A stretch of 64,000 bases of DNA from an uncultured Bacteroidales bacterium (GTDB taxonomy: Bacteria; Bacteroidota; Bacteroidia; Bacteroidales; UBA932): contig CALVAC010000011.1 of assembly GCA_944325435.1 (NCBI GenBank), forward strand, positions 40,613 through 104,612, written 5' to 3'. The stretch's first letter is position 1; every line of letters begins with the position of its first letter. Both the position numbers and the translations under genes were made by a program. The notes below the pieces were generated by a model. That model saw nothing but the letters and a program-made list of their open reading frames with translations, was not told the origin of the DNA and searched no databases. This document shows, piece after piece, positions 38,301 to 51,764 of the stretch.

Positions 38301-38442
38301 GATTTATGTGAACGGCAACAACCTGCTGACCTTCAGCGACCTGTTCCCTGGCGAGGATCCGGAGTATCCTACAATGGCGGCCAATTCCGAGCCTTATCCG
38401 CTGACCAGGGTATTCAACATGGGTCTGAATATTAATTTTTAA
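35317..38442 (+). CDS. SusC/RagA family TonB-dependent glycan importer (first)
   Basis: The 1041-residue outer-membrane importer works with the SusD-like lipoprotein encoded next. After the signal peptide (ending near LASVPSRSAGQ) the usual carboxypeptidase-regulatory-like domain spans about residues 44-120 (ITITGVVRDEGSQPMVGAIVY, IQVSFIGYKTFTFTVG). The plug follows with the SusC signature LDDAVVVAYGTQRKATVTGSV, ALAGRMPGLLSVQRSGEPG, STLRIRGVGTF and SITILKDASATAVYGVRGANGVLLIQTKRG. The rest is a 22-strand type barrel ending NMGLNINF. The gene is the first of the locus, directly behind the operator-like repeats. Oligosaccharides released at the surface would be imported with energy from TonB. 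Confidence 0.96.
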   Translation: MRKFALYFKVAVLLSVLMSLPMAGLASVPSRSAGQPGAAVQDDGITITGVVRDEGSQPMVGAIVYSPEYNIATMTDDKGWYSITVPKTGIEIQVSFIGYKTFTFTVGNKAVQNVLLEDETHTLDDAVVVAYGTQRKATVTGSVAAVSTKDLLQSPQANISNALAGRMPGLLSVQRSGEPGNDASTLRIRGVGTFAGDQDPLIMVDGIETETYNNIDPNEIESITILKDASATAVYGVRGANGVLLIQTKRGELGKPKVSLSTNVAFTTFPELRENMNSYEWADGLNRAYMYDSYISGSYTPQYSAEALEHYRTGDSPILYPSTDWYDYMLRDYSMQTQSNINIRGGSKRVKYFFSLGYFTQNGMLNTDVVPQDYDYQVKYRRYNFRSNFDINITRDLTASIDVSMQIDNKRGPNWGVEGLFEQLSSTPPNASPGVIDGNIITLNQITNSSWSPLTAYNKGWVDNYGNTLNGSVRLNYNMDWLLKGLKLRAAISYQSYNMEKKTFETERVTYDARPGDGDQILYVPNGDPQVTRTGSEASRNRRIYLEGGIEYNNKFGGHSVGALLLYTQSKYHSPDLEFLIPNGYQGVVGRVTYDYEGRYLAEFNIGYNGTENFAEGHRFGWFPSFSLGWVPTDEAFFPKNDVLTFLKIRGSYGVVGNDKVGGDRFLYVPTSYTFKDNVYNFGEVGVNYQGYRGSYEGKIGNEYLTWEKAKKLNVGLDAHFLKEKIALTVEWFLENRDNILTNRGTIPSIIGADMPAYNLGRMRNSGWEGELSYSDRWGEFRFFAKGNFTYAHNTILEQDEAQWPWAYQYRTGHRYGQFFGYVAEGLFNTWEEVNDVNRPVYQWNNNKMQPGDIKYKDVNGDGYINDQDIVPIGYSDFPEIMFGLSIGGSWKGLDFSVLFQGATHVSTQPSRRTTRGFYTNTGASKDLLRSWSYERYAAGEDIYYPRYSVTNDTHNYVLSTYWLEDATYLRIKSAEIGYTLTTKWLSKAGVSSVRIYVNGNNLLTFSDLFPGEDPEYPTMAANSEPYPLTRVFNMGLNINF

Positions 38443-38452
38443 GGACATGTCT

Positions 38453-40222
38453 ATGAAACATATAACAAGAGTATTAATTCTGTCATCCCTCCTGCTTGCC
38501 GGGGTGTCCTGCGACTATCTGGACAAGGCGCCGGGAGTGGATGTGACGGAAGACGATATCTTCTCCTCAAAGACCAATGTGGAGACACTTCTTGCAAGTA
38601 TCTACCAGAAAGGAATCCATTCCAATCTCGGGTACGGTTCTCCTGACAATGCGGGAGATGATGGCACCAACCCGCATTCATCCCCGTGGACGGGAAGATG
38701 CGATGAGTCCGAGCAGTGCGCGGCCTGGTACGAGCCCAACAGCTGGAATTCGGCTTCCATAACTGCTGACAATACCGATGACAGGCGCTGGGATTTCCGC
38801 TGGCAGGCCATAAGGATGATCGCCCTTATGATAGAGAGGGTGGACGAGGTGCCTGACATCACTCCGGACTATGCAAACCAGCTCAAGGCAGAATGCCGCG
38901 TAATCCGTGCCCTCAACTATTTCGAGATGCTCAAATACTATGGCGGTGTCCCTATCATCGACCATCATATAGATGTGAACGAGGATCTGATGCTTCCGAG
39001 AAATTCTGTGGAGGAAGTAGTCAATTTCATCATCACTGACATAGACGAGTCTCTTCCTCTGCTTCCTCCTGCGCAGCGCGGGGCCAACAGGGGCAGGATA
39101 GACCAGGGTGCCGCGTATGCGCTCAAGTCCAAGACCCTGCTCTATGCGGCGAGTCCCCTGTTCAATACGGCGACTCCGTACATGTCCCTCGGAGGGGACA
39201 ATGACAGGTTCATCTGCTATGGCAATGAGGATCCTGCAAGATGGGAGGCTGCGGCATCTGCCGCCAACGACTGTCTCAAATGGGCATCTGCGAACGGCTG
39301 CCATCTGATCACCGACCAGGGCAGCGGAGAGGACAACTACAGGTATTCGTGGGAGCAGTATGACAACGCCGAGATTATCCTTGCGGAGAAGGCCCACGGT
39401 GCTCTCGGAAAATGGACATGGCCATGGTCTGCAATCGCACCGCCTACCATCTATGCAGGAAATGCGGGACAGAGCGGTATAACTGTCACCCTCAACCATG
39501 TGAGGAAATACGAAGACAAGCAGGGCAACACCGTGGAGTGGAACGGAGGAGATGACCTCCAGGCCAAGATGGCCAGTCTTGACCCCCGTTTCGCAGCTTC
39601 GATAGTCGGAAATGGCGGAAGATGGAACGATGAGTTTCCTGAAGTGTGGATATATGGCAACCCTAACAGCGGGGCAGACTGCGGCCATGATGCATCCACC
39701 TGCTATGGCGGGTTCTGGCTGCACAAGCTTTATCCGTCAGCCATAAACAACGATGTATGGTCTTACACTCCGAACTCCACCCTTTTCCAGCTCAACGAGA
39801 TCTATCTGAACTATGCGGAAGCCATGAACGAGGCCTACGGTCCGGATTCCGACCCTGAAGGTTACGGTCTGACGGCAAGACAGGCTGTCAATATCATCAG
39901 GGACCGTGTGGACATGCCTGATATCGTGGCGGCGGGACCGGATGAATTCCGTGAGAAGGTGCGCCACGAGAGGGACATAGAGCTTGCATTCGACAACCAC
40001 AGGTTCTGGGATATCAGAAGATGGATGATTGCAGAGGAAGAAGGCGTTATGCAGGGCAACATGTGGGGTATACAGGTCTCCAGGATCGAGGGTAATGATA
40101 CCGAATTCCATTATGAACCGTATGTCTTTGAAACGAGAAGCTGGAACAGGAGAGGCTATCTCCACCCTTTCAGCACGACTGAAATCAACAAGGGCTACCT
40201 TGTCCAGAATCCGGGATATTAA
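38453..40222 (+). CDS. SusD/RagB family glycan-binding lipoprotein (first)
   Basis: The 589-residue surface lipoprotein has a lipobox (LLAGVSC) and then DYLDKAPGVDVTEDDIFSSKTNVETLLASIYQKG, the classic start of mature SusD proteins. The TPR-like core includes LKAECRVIRALNYFEMLKYYGGVPIID and KSKTLLYAASPLFNTATP. The C-terminal ligand region ends with ERDIELAFDNHRFWDIRRWMIAEEEG and the family tail NKGYLVQNPGY. It starts 10 bases after susC (or 4 with the ATG at 38447), so the pair is co-translated. It would close the SusC barrel as a lid and hold glycan. A Trp- and Asp-rich segment (residues about 60-120) may form the binding site. Confidence 0.95.
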   Translation: MKHITRVLILSSLLLAGVSCDYLDKAPGVDVTEDDIFSSKTNVETLLASIYQKGIHSNLGYGSPDNAGDDGTNPHSSPWTGRCDESEQCAAWYEPNSWNSASITADNTDDRRWDFRWQAIRMIALMIERVDEVPDITPDYANQLKAECRVIRALNYFEMLKYYGGVPIIDHHIDVNEDLMLPRNSVEEVVNFIITDIDESLPLLPPAQRGANRGRIDQGAAYALKSKTLLYAASPLFNTATPYMSLGGDNDRFICYGNEDPARWEAAASAANDCLKWASANGCHLITDQGSGEDNYRYSWEQYDNAEIILAEKAHGALGKWTWPWSAIAPPTIYAGNAGQSGITVTLNHVRKYEDKQGNTVEWNGGDDLQAKMASLDPRFAASIVGNGGRWNDEFPEVWIYGNPNSGADCGHDASTCYGGFWLHKLYPSAINNDVWSYTPNSTLFQLNEIYLNYAEAMNEAYGPDSDPEGYGLTARQAVNIIRDRVDMPDIVAAGPDEFREKVRHERDIELAFDNHRFWDIRRWMIAEEEGVMQGNMWGIQVSRIEGNDTEFHYEPYVFETRSWNRRGYLHPFSTTEINKGYLVQNPGY

Positions 40223-40233
40223 AATTTAGAAAG

Positions 40234-43026
40234 ATGAAACTCAACAACAAGATAATATTGTCTGGCATAGTTGCGCTCTGGGCAGGCAGCGGTGCAGTGT
40301 CGGCCCAGGAGGCGGCGGACACTCTGGCTGACCAGTGGAACGCAGTGCCGACATTGGATCTGCCGGACTGGCAGGTGACTGGAGCTGTCTCCAAGGTAGA
40401 CGGGGATGAGCTTACAGACTTCTACACATCCAATGTAGTGAATACTCTTTTCGGCCGCATTCCTGGTCTGACCGTGCAGGAAGTCGGGGCAGAGCCGGGA
40501 GCGGACACCCCTACCCTGAATTCCCGTGGAGTCGGCACTTTCGGCTCGGGAACGGGACTTTTTGTGGTGATAGACGGGTTCGCATCCACTCTGGACTTCT
40601 TCTCGAGGCTCACTCCGGGGGAGATAGAGTCTGTGGAGCTTCTAAAGGATGCGACTGCCACAGCCATCTATGGCAACAGGGCCGCCAACGGAGTCCTTGT
40701 GGTCAAGACGAAGCACGGTGATGAATCGGCTCCCCTGAAGATAGACTTCGGGGTCAAGGTCGGTTTCCAGCAGCCGGTGAGGCTTCCTGACTGGCTCGGG
40801 TCGTATGACTATGCCACCCTCTACAACGAGGCTCTTGCAAACGAGGGCCAGTCCCCTATGTATGACCAGGCAGCCCTGGATGCATACGCTGCGGGAGATT
40901 CCCCTCTCCTTTATCCTGATGTCAACTGGTATGACGAGATATTCAGGTCGGCAAGCCCGATCTATGTCTACAACCTGACCGCCTCGGGCGGAGTCAATGC
41001 AGTCCGCTATTTCGTGCATTTCAACGGTATGAACAACTACGGCCTGCTCAGGAACCCGTCACACACCAACGATTTCGCCAAAAGGCAGAGCTTCTCGCGC
41101 TACAATTTCAGGACGAATGTCGATATCCGGCTTGCAAAAAGCCTGACGGCATCCATCATCCTCGGCGGCAGCGTGGAGGACAAGACCACTCCGGGCGTGA
41201 ACGAGTCCGCATGGAACATTATCGACCTTGCGGCCAATGTACCGCCTAACGCCTTCCCTGTGCTCGCCTCATCTGGCAGGATGGGAGGAAACGCGACATT
41301 TGCCAACCCGATAGGGGAAATGACCGAGCGCGGATACATCTCATACAACGGTCGCACGGCGCAGGCATCCCTCAGGCTCACGGAAAAGCTCGACTTCATC
41401 ACTCCGGGGCTCAGCATTTCCGGTGCGATAAGCTTCAACAACTATTACAAGGCCTATTCCAACAAGACCCGCAACTATGCGAGATACACTCCGGTGGAGG
41501 ACTCTTCGGGAGAGATATCGTTCACCCAGATAGGGGAGGACACGGAGCTTGGCGGAGATGAGTCCCAGTCCTACCAGTGGAGGAACATTGTGGCAAACGC
41601 TTTCATCAACTATGACAGGGTGTTCAATGACAAGCATTATGTCAAGGCGATGCTCAGGTATGACTATGATGAATATACGGTTTCTTCCGAGACCCTTCCT
41701 TATCAGAATTTAGGTATGGCCGGACAGCTGTCGTATGCTTTTGACAAGAGGTATATCGCCGAGTTCACTTTCGGATACCACGGCACAGGCAATTTCGCTC
41801 CGGGACACAGGTTCGGGTTCTTCCCTGCAGGAGGCTTGTCGTGGGTGATTTCCGAAGAGGGCTTCCTCAAGGATTCCCCGGTGGTCAACCATCTGAAACT
41901 GCGTGCGACATACGGTCTGGTGGGCAATTCCGACATAGGAGGCAGCCGGTGGATGTATAACCAGTACTATGTCTGGAACGGATATTATCTCTTCGGTGAC
42001 CAGTATTCGCAGTCAGACACATATCTTGAAGGCGCGAAGGCCAACCCTTATGTCACCTGGGAGAAGGCCCGTAAGCTCAACATCGGTCTCGAGGCCAGGC
42101 TGTTCGACTACCTGTATTTCACTTTCGACTGGTTCAGGGAGCACAGATATGATATCCTCACCACTCCGGATGCCAACATCCCGAGCTATGTGGGCTTCTC
42201 AAGGCCAAGCATGAACCTTGGAATCGTGGACAACAACGGATTCGAGGCCGTGCTCGGGTACAACCGGACTGACGGAGAGTTCCGTTACAAGGTAGAGGCG
42301 AGCGCGTGGTATGCGCACAATAATGTAGTGTACAACTCAGAGGCTCCGCAGATATATGACTATCTGTACAGTACAGGGCATATCGTGGGCCAGCCTTTCG
42401 CATACGAAGCCATCGGATTCTTCCGCGACCAGGAGGACATAGACAGCTCTCCTACGCAGGTCTGGGGAGAAGTGGTTCCTGGAGACATAAAGTACAAAGA
42501 TCAGAACGATGATGGTGTCATCAACGAGGAGGACAGGTATCCTATCGGCTTCACGAGCCGTCCTGAACTGACCCTTGCCCTTGACCTGCAGTTCCAGTAC
42601 AAGGGATTCGACCTGTCGATGCTGTTCCAGGGCGCTGTGAACAGGACGGTATATCTGGATGGAAGGCAGTTCCAGGCTTTCCAGAACAACGGAAAGATAT
42701 CCACTTTCGCTCTCGGAAGATGGACTCCGGAAACGGCTGACACTGCCACCTATCCGCGTCTTGCCACTACTGGAAACGAGAACAACTACCAGTATTCCTC
42801 ATTCTGGCAGAGGAACGGAAATTTCCTGAAACTCAGGTATCTGTCCTTCGGATATACATTCTCTTCACCGGCTATGAAGAAAGCCAATGTGGATGGACTG
42901 AGAGTCTATCTGAGCGGGACGAACCTGTTTTCACTTGACTATATGCAGGGTTTCTGCGATCCTGAAGTATTGTCTGGCTATCCGTCTGTCAGGACATTCA
43001 GCCTTGGTGTAGACCTTAAATTCTGA
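40234..43026 (+). CDS. SusC/RagA family TonB-dependent glycan importer (second)
   Basis: A second outer-membrane importer, 930 residues. The signal peptide ends near GAVSAQE and only about 35 residues separate it from the plug (VSKVDGDELTDFYTSNVVNTLFGRIPGLTVQ), so the carboxypeptidase-regulatory-like domain present in the first SusC is absent. The signatures NSRGVGTFGSGTGLFVVIDG and SVELLKDATATAIYGNRAANGVLVVKTKHG are intact. The barrel ends RTFSLGVDLKF. It shares the overall order with the first SusC but diverges in loops, so the two pairs probably handle different parts of the glycan. The next SusD gene starts seven bases after the stop. Confidence 0.94.
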   Translation: MKLNNKIILSGIVALWAGSGAVSAQEAADTLADQWNAVPTLDLPDWQVTGAVSKVDGDELTDFYTSNVVNTLFGRIPGLTVQEVGAEPGADTPTLNSRGVGTFGSGTGLFVVIDGFASTLDFFSRLTPGEIESVELLKDATATAIYGNRAANGVLVVKTKHGDESAPLKIDFGVKVGFQQPVRLPDWLGSYDYATLYNEALANEGQSPMYDQAALDAYAAGDSPLLYPDVNWYDEIFRSASPIYVYNLTASGGVNAVRYFVHFNGMNNYGLLRNPSHTNDFAKRQSFSRYNFRTNVDIRLAKSLTASIILGGSVEDKTTPGVNESAWNIIDLAANVPPNAFPVLASSGRMGGNATFANPIGEMTERGYISYNGRTAQASLRLTEKLDFITPGLSISGAISFNNYYKAYSNKTRNYARYTPVEDSSGEISFTQIGEDTELGGDESQSYQWRNIVANAFINYDRVFNDKHYVKAMLRYDYDEYTVSSETLPYQNLGMAGQLSYAFDKRYIAEFTFGYHGTGNFAPGHRFGFFPAGGLSWVISEEGFLKDSPVVNHLKLRATYGLVGNSDIGGSRWMYNQYYVWNGYYLFGDQYSQSDTYLEGAKANPYVTWEKARKLNIGLEARLFDYLYFTFDWFREHRYDILTTPDANIPSYVGFSRPSMNLGIVDNNGFEAVLGYNRTDGEFRYKVEASAWYAHNNVVYNSEAPQIYDYLYSTGHIVGQPFAYEAIGFFRDQEDIDSSPTQVWGEVVPGDIKYKDQNDDGVINEEDRYPIGFTSRPELTLALDLQFQYKGFDLSMLFQGAVNRTVYLDGRQFQAFQNNGKISTFALGRWTPETADTATYPRLATTGNENNYQYSSFWQRNGNFLKLRYLSFGYTFSSPAMKKANVDGLRVYLSGTNLFSLDYMQGFCDPEVLSGYPSVRTFSLGVDLKF

Positions 43027-43032
43027 TGAACT

Positions 43033-44820
43033 ATGAGACGAAAATTTATACATGCTATAGCTGCACTCTTCCCATTGATGGCTGTAGGGGCCTGTGACCT
43101 CTCTCCGGAGATAGAGCTTTCGATGACTCTGGAGGATGTGACAACTACCTATAATAATACAATGGCGAGGGCTGCCGCAGTGTATATGTATCTTCCGAAC
43201 GGCCTGTCCTATATCGGAGGGGATGCCATGCTGGCATCTGCCTGCGATGAGGCCGAGCATACCAATGAAGGCAATTCCGTGCAGCTGTTCAATACCGGGG
43301 CATGGAGCCAGCTGAGCAATCCGGATGATGCGTGGACAAGATGTTTCAACGGCATCTATGCGGCCAACCTTTATCTCGAGAACTGTGATGATGTGAATCT
43401 GGACTATCTGAAATATGACCCGGATGAGACTGTTCAGGCGCAGTACGAGCAGTATGTCGCGAATCTCGAGAGGGCCACGTATGAGGTGCGTTTCCTCAGG
43501 GCCTTCTATTATTTCGAGCTTGTACAGCGCTATGGGGCAGTCCCTGTAATGGAGCAGACATATGATGTGGCGGATGAGGCTGAATACAGATCCTTGCCGA
43601 GGACTCCGCTTGCCGACTGCTTCAGCTTCATTGTCAGGGAATGCGATGAGGTGGCCGATTTCCTTCCGGCAATATACGGGAGCGATGCGAGCGGAAGGGC
43701 GACCAAGGGTGCGGCCCTTGCGCTCAAGAGCAGGGCTCTGCTTTTCGCGGCGAGCGACCTCTACCACGACCCATCCTGGGCGGACGGATTTTCCAGCCCG
43801 GAACTCATCTCCATCAGGGACAATGACCAGGTCTATGTCGGGAAGGATGATGCAACCGGCGAAGACATTATGGTCAGCGGAAGCGACAGGACCGGACTTT
43901 GGGACGCTGCCGCCAAAGCTGCAAAGGCTGTGATAGACCTTTCTGATGCGAGATATACCCTCCTGTCCAACTATTCGGACATTTTCCTGACTGCTGCAAC
44001 CAGTATGGAGAGCATCTTCGTGCGCCGTATAGGCAACAGCACCTATTTCGAGTCAACCAACTACTCGATAGGCTTTGACAACGGCAACAGCGGCACCACC
44101 CCGTCACAGAACCTTGTGGATGCGTTCGAGACTTCCACCGGACAGCCGTTCGACTGGAATGACCCTGACATGGCTGCGAATCCGTATGAAGACCGCGACC
44201 CTCGTCTGGATTATGCGATAATCACCAACAATTCCACATTCAAGGACCGCACGATGGAAATCTATTCCGGCGGAAGGGATGGTGCAGGTATCACCCATGC
44301 CACGAGGACAGGCTATTATCTGAAGAAATATGTCGATCCGAGCGTGGATCTTGTCCAGAACAGGGGCACCAACCATTCGTGGATCATTTTCCGGTTCGCG
44401 GAGATGTTTCTCAATTATGCGGAAGCGATGAACGAGGCGCACGGTCCTAATGACGCCGGTGAAAACGGTATGACGGCAATCGAAGCCATCAACCGCGTCA
44501 GGCAGCGTGTAGGCGTGGCTATGCCGGCTGTCCCGACATCTGTCACACAGGATGAGTTCAGGGACAAGGTGCGCAACGAGAGAAGGGTAGAGCTGTGTTT
44601 CGAGGGGCACAGGATGTTCGATGTGCGCAGATGGATGATTGCAGATGAGACTCTCGGCGTTCCTCTCAGGGGCGTCTCCATCACACAGGCATCCCAGGGC
44701 AACTTCACCTACGAGCGGATAGATGTCGAGAACAGGGTGTTCCAGCCAAAGATGTATTTCTACCCTATCCCTCAGACGGACCAGCAGATTTCCGGATGGG
44801 CACAGAACCCTCTATGGTAG
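43033..44820 (+). CDS. SusD/RagB family glycan-binding lipoprotein (second)
   Basis: The 595-residue lipoprotein has a lipobox with Cys21 (MAVGAC) and mature DLSPEIELSMTLEDVTTTYNNTMARAAAVYMYLPNG. The core contains RATYEVRFLRAFYYFELVQRYGAVPVME and GAALALKSRALLFAASDLYHD, and the end has VRNERRVELCFEGHRMFDVRRWMIADE and the family tail RQPK-like region finishing QISGWAQNPLW. Partner of the second SusC, from which it is seven bases away. It resembles the first SusD only in family motifs, consistent with a different ligand. Confidence 0.94.
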   Translation: MRRKFIHAIAALFPLMAVGACDLSPEIELSMTLEDVTTTYNNTMARAAAVYMYLPNGLSYIGGDAMLASACDEAEHTNEGNSVQLFNTGAWSQLSNPDDAWTRCFNGIYAANLYLENCDDVNLDYLKYDPDETVQAQYEQYVANLERATYEVRFLRAFYYFELVQRYGAVPVMEQTYDVADEAEYRSLPRTPLADCFSFIVRECDEVADFLPAIYGSDASGRATKGAALALKSRALLFAASDLYHDPSWADGFSSPELISIRDNDQVYVGKDDATGEDIMVSGSDRTGLWDAAAKAAKAVIDLSDARYTLLSNYSDIFLTAATSMESIFVRRIGNSTYFESTNYSIGFDNGNSGTTPSQNLVDAFETSTGQPFDWNDPDMAANPYEDRDPRLDYAIITNNSTFKDRTMEIYSGGRDGAGITHATRTGYYLKKYVDPSVDLVQNRGTNHSWIIFRFAEMFLNYAEAMNEAHGPNDAGENGMTAIEAINRVRQRVGVAMPAVPTSVTQDEFRDKVRNERRVELCFEGHRMFDVRRWMIADETLGVPLRGVSITQASQGNFTYERIDVENRVFQPKMYFYPIPQTDQQISGWAQNPLW

Positions 44821-44837
44821 CATTGTGATAACAATTA

Positions 44838-45437
44838 ATGAAAGATGATATGAAATCAGTGAAGAATATTGCATTTATCTGTACAGGTATCGCTGCCGTC
44901 CTTGCAGTCGCTTCCTGCGATGTGAAGATAGTGAATGCGGATTACCCGTCACAGAAGATCTATCTTCCGGCGGCCGTAGAGAGCAACATATATACTGTCG
45001 ACCAGGCAAACATCTCGACAGGTTCCACTCCGACACCGGGAAATCCGTACCAGTTCCTCATAGACTATGATGAGGGGACTTTCACCATCCCGCTTTCCGT
45101 CTACAGGTCCGGCATCAACAATGATGGGGCAGTGACCGTGGATGTCTGGTTTGATGAGGAGCTTGTGTATGATGCCATCCTTAACGGCGAACTTGCCGAT
45201 GATGTGGAGGTGATAACAAGCGATATCCTGCTGGAGGATGTGCCCGGGAATGTGGTGGTTCAGGATGGGCAGTCATCGGTTCTGTTCAATGTGGTGCTTG
45301 ACTATTATTATCTGCTTGACAGACCGGATTCACAGCTCGCATTCGGCATCAGCATAGACTGTGATGACCGAGAACTCAATGAAGATGCCAGCAGGCTGAT
45401 TGTGGTTATTGACACTTCAATTTTCAATGAATTATGA
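44838..45437 (+). CDS. DUF1735-type (BT_3987-like) surface lipoprotein
   Basis: The 199-residue lipoprotein has a lipobox with Cys27 (AVASC); a start at 44850 is also possible. The mature protein is beta-rich, with DVKIVNADYPSQKIYLPAAVESN, FTIPLSVYRSG and VTVDVWFDEELVYD, and fits the DUF1735 immunoglobulin-like fold found near SusCD pairs. A small surface glycan-binding or structural subunit is likely. It overlaps the first GH-A-like gene by four bases (ATGA), which indicates translational coupling. It holds one copy of the domain and no lectin or hydrolase part. Confidence 0.78.
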   Translation: MKDDMKSVKNIAFICTGIAAVLAVASCDVKIVNADYPSQKIYLPAAVESNIYTVDQANISTGSTPTPGNPYQFLIDYDEGTFTIPLSVYRSGINNDGAVTVDVWFDEELVYDAILNGELADDVEVITSDILLEDVPGNVVVQDGQSSVLFNVVLDYYYLLDRPDSQLAFGISIDCDDRELNEDASRLIVVIDTSIFNEL

Positions 45438-46813
45438 TGAACAAAAGGATATTGCCGCTGATACTGGCTGTGCCTGCGGTGTTTGCTTGTGACAGCAGTA
45501 TCTCGTATGATGACTATATACTGCCGACGGAGGATGTGTACACGGCAGTCCCTGCCAACGATTTCCTTGGCAGCATCGGGGTCAATTCCTCCATCGACAA
45601 CAGGGGCGAGACCCTGGAAAAGACTGTCGAGTGTATGGAGTACCTCGGGGCACGCTGGATCCGAAGCGGGTACACTCCTACTCCATCGAGGTTCGACCCT
45701 CTCATCGCTGCAGGAGTCAAGTTCTCCATTTCCGTGAATGCGGATGACCAGTATGACGATGACGAGAAGATAAATCTTCCTATCGAGACTGCCAAGTATC
45801 TCAAGGAGAGGAATGCCCTGATAGCGATGGAGGGGGCCAACGAGCCTAACAACTGGGACATTTATTATGGCGGAGAAGTCGGTGGCGGTTCCCATTCGTG
45901 GGTGCCTCTCGCGCAGCTGCATACCGATTTCTATGAGGCTGTGAAGGCCACTCCGGAGCTTGCCGATGTGGATGTGTGGACCATATCCGAAGCGGGTGCC
46001 ATGGTGGACAATGTCGGACTCCAGTACCTCACGATACCGGAAGGGGCAGGCTGCCTGCTTCCAGAGGGGACAAGGTTCGCGGATGCCGTGAATATCCATA
46101 ATTATTTCTCCCATAGCAATTTCGTCGCTCCCCAGAATAACCAGACTTGGCTTGCGGCCGACCCGTCGTCCGCCTGCCCGGTGGACGGGCTCTATGGCAA
46201 CCACGGTCTTACCTGGGCCAACAAGTATAGGGGATATTCCGAGGCCGAGTGTATGACCATCCGCAAGGTGACTACCGAGACCGGCATCACACTCAGCAAT
46301 CCTGATGACTGGGACGAAGGCCCTATCAGCCAGGAGGTGCAGGGGCTGATGTATATGTCCTGCTATCTTGCACAGTTCGCAAGGGGTTGGGAGTACACCT
46401 CAATGTATATTCTCCGGGACCGCTCCGATGAGGAGGGCAACCAGACCTTCGGTTTCTATTCTCCGGAATATCAGCCGCGCACCGCAGCACATTATCTGCA
46501 CAACCTGACCACCATTCTTGCGGATGACCAGTCGATTGCGAATCCTGGCAGGGTGGCGTTCTCTATCCCGGACAAGCCGGAGACGGTGCATACCCTTCTT
46601 CTCCAGAAGTTCGACGGGACCTACTGTCTTGTCGTGTGGGGAGAGAAATATCTCGGAGGGACAGACAATATCGAAGTCCGCTTCAGGGACACCTGGTCCA
46701 CTATTGCAGTCTATGACCCTACAGCGGGTACAGAGGCAGTGGAGACCCTGACGAACACCAATGTGGTGCCGCTTGAGATGAGCAACAAACCGTTTATTCT
46801 TCAATTCAGATAA
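45434..46813 (+). CDS. Putative clan GH-A glycosidase lipoprotein (first tandem copy)
   Basis: The 459-residue lipoprotein (lipobox VFAC, Cys19) looks like a TIM-barrel glycosidase. SIGVNSSIDNRGETLEKTVECMEYLGARWIRSGY is a typical barrel entry. LIAMEGANEPNNW holds the Asn-Glu pair (Glu137) expected of the clan GH-A acid/base, and RKVTTETGITL holds a second Glu (Glu282) placed like a nucleophile. Between them lies DVWTISEAGAMVDN with a third Glu. The last 90 residues read as a beta-sandwich (ETVHTLLLQKFDGTYCLVVWGEKY). I cannot assign it to a GH family. It sits next to the GH2 and GH92 genes, so a role in the same glycan is likely. The paralog follows ten bases later. Confidence 0.72.
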   Translation: MMNKRILPLILAVPAVFACDSSISYDDYILPTEDVYTAVPANDFLGSIGVNSSIDNRGETLEKTVECMEYLGARWIRSGYTPTPSRFDPLIAAGVKFSISVNADDQYDDDEKINLPIETAKYLKERNALIAMEGANEPNNWDIYYGGEVGGGSHSWVPLAQLHTDFYEAVKATPELADVDVWTISEAGAMVDNVGLQYLTIPEGAGCLLPEGTRFADAVNIHNYFSHSNFVAPQNNQTWLAADPSSACPVDGLYGNHGLTWANKYRGYSEAECMTIRKVTTETGITLSNPDDWDEGPISQEVQGLMYMSCYLAQFARGWEYTSMYILRDRSDEEGNQTFGFYSPEYQPRTAAHYLHNLTTILADDQSIANPGRVAFSIPDKPETVHTLLLQKFDGTYCLVVWGEKYLGGTDNIEVRFRDTWSTIAVYDPTAGTEAVETLTNTNVVPLEMSNKPFILQFR

Positions 46814-46823
46814 CAGACAGACC

Positions 46824-51751
<4,928 letters not shown>

Positions 51752-51764
51752 AACAGAAATCCTT

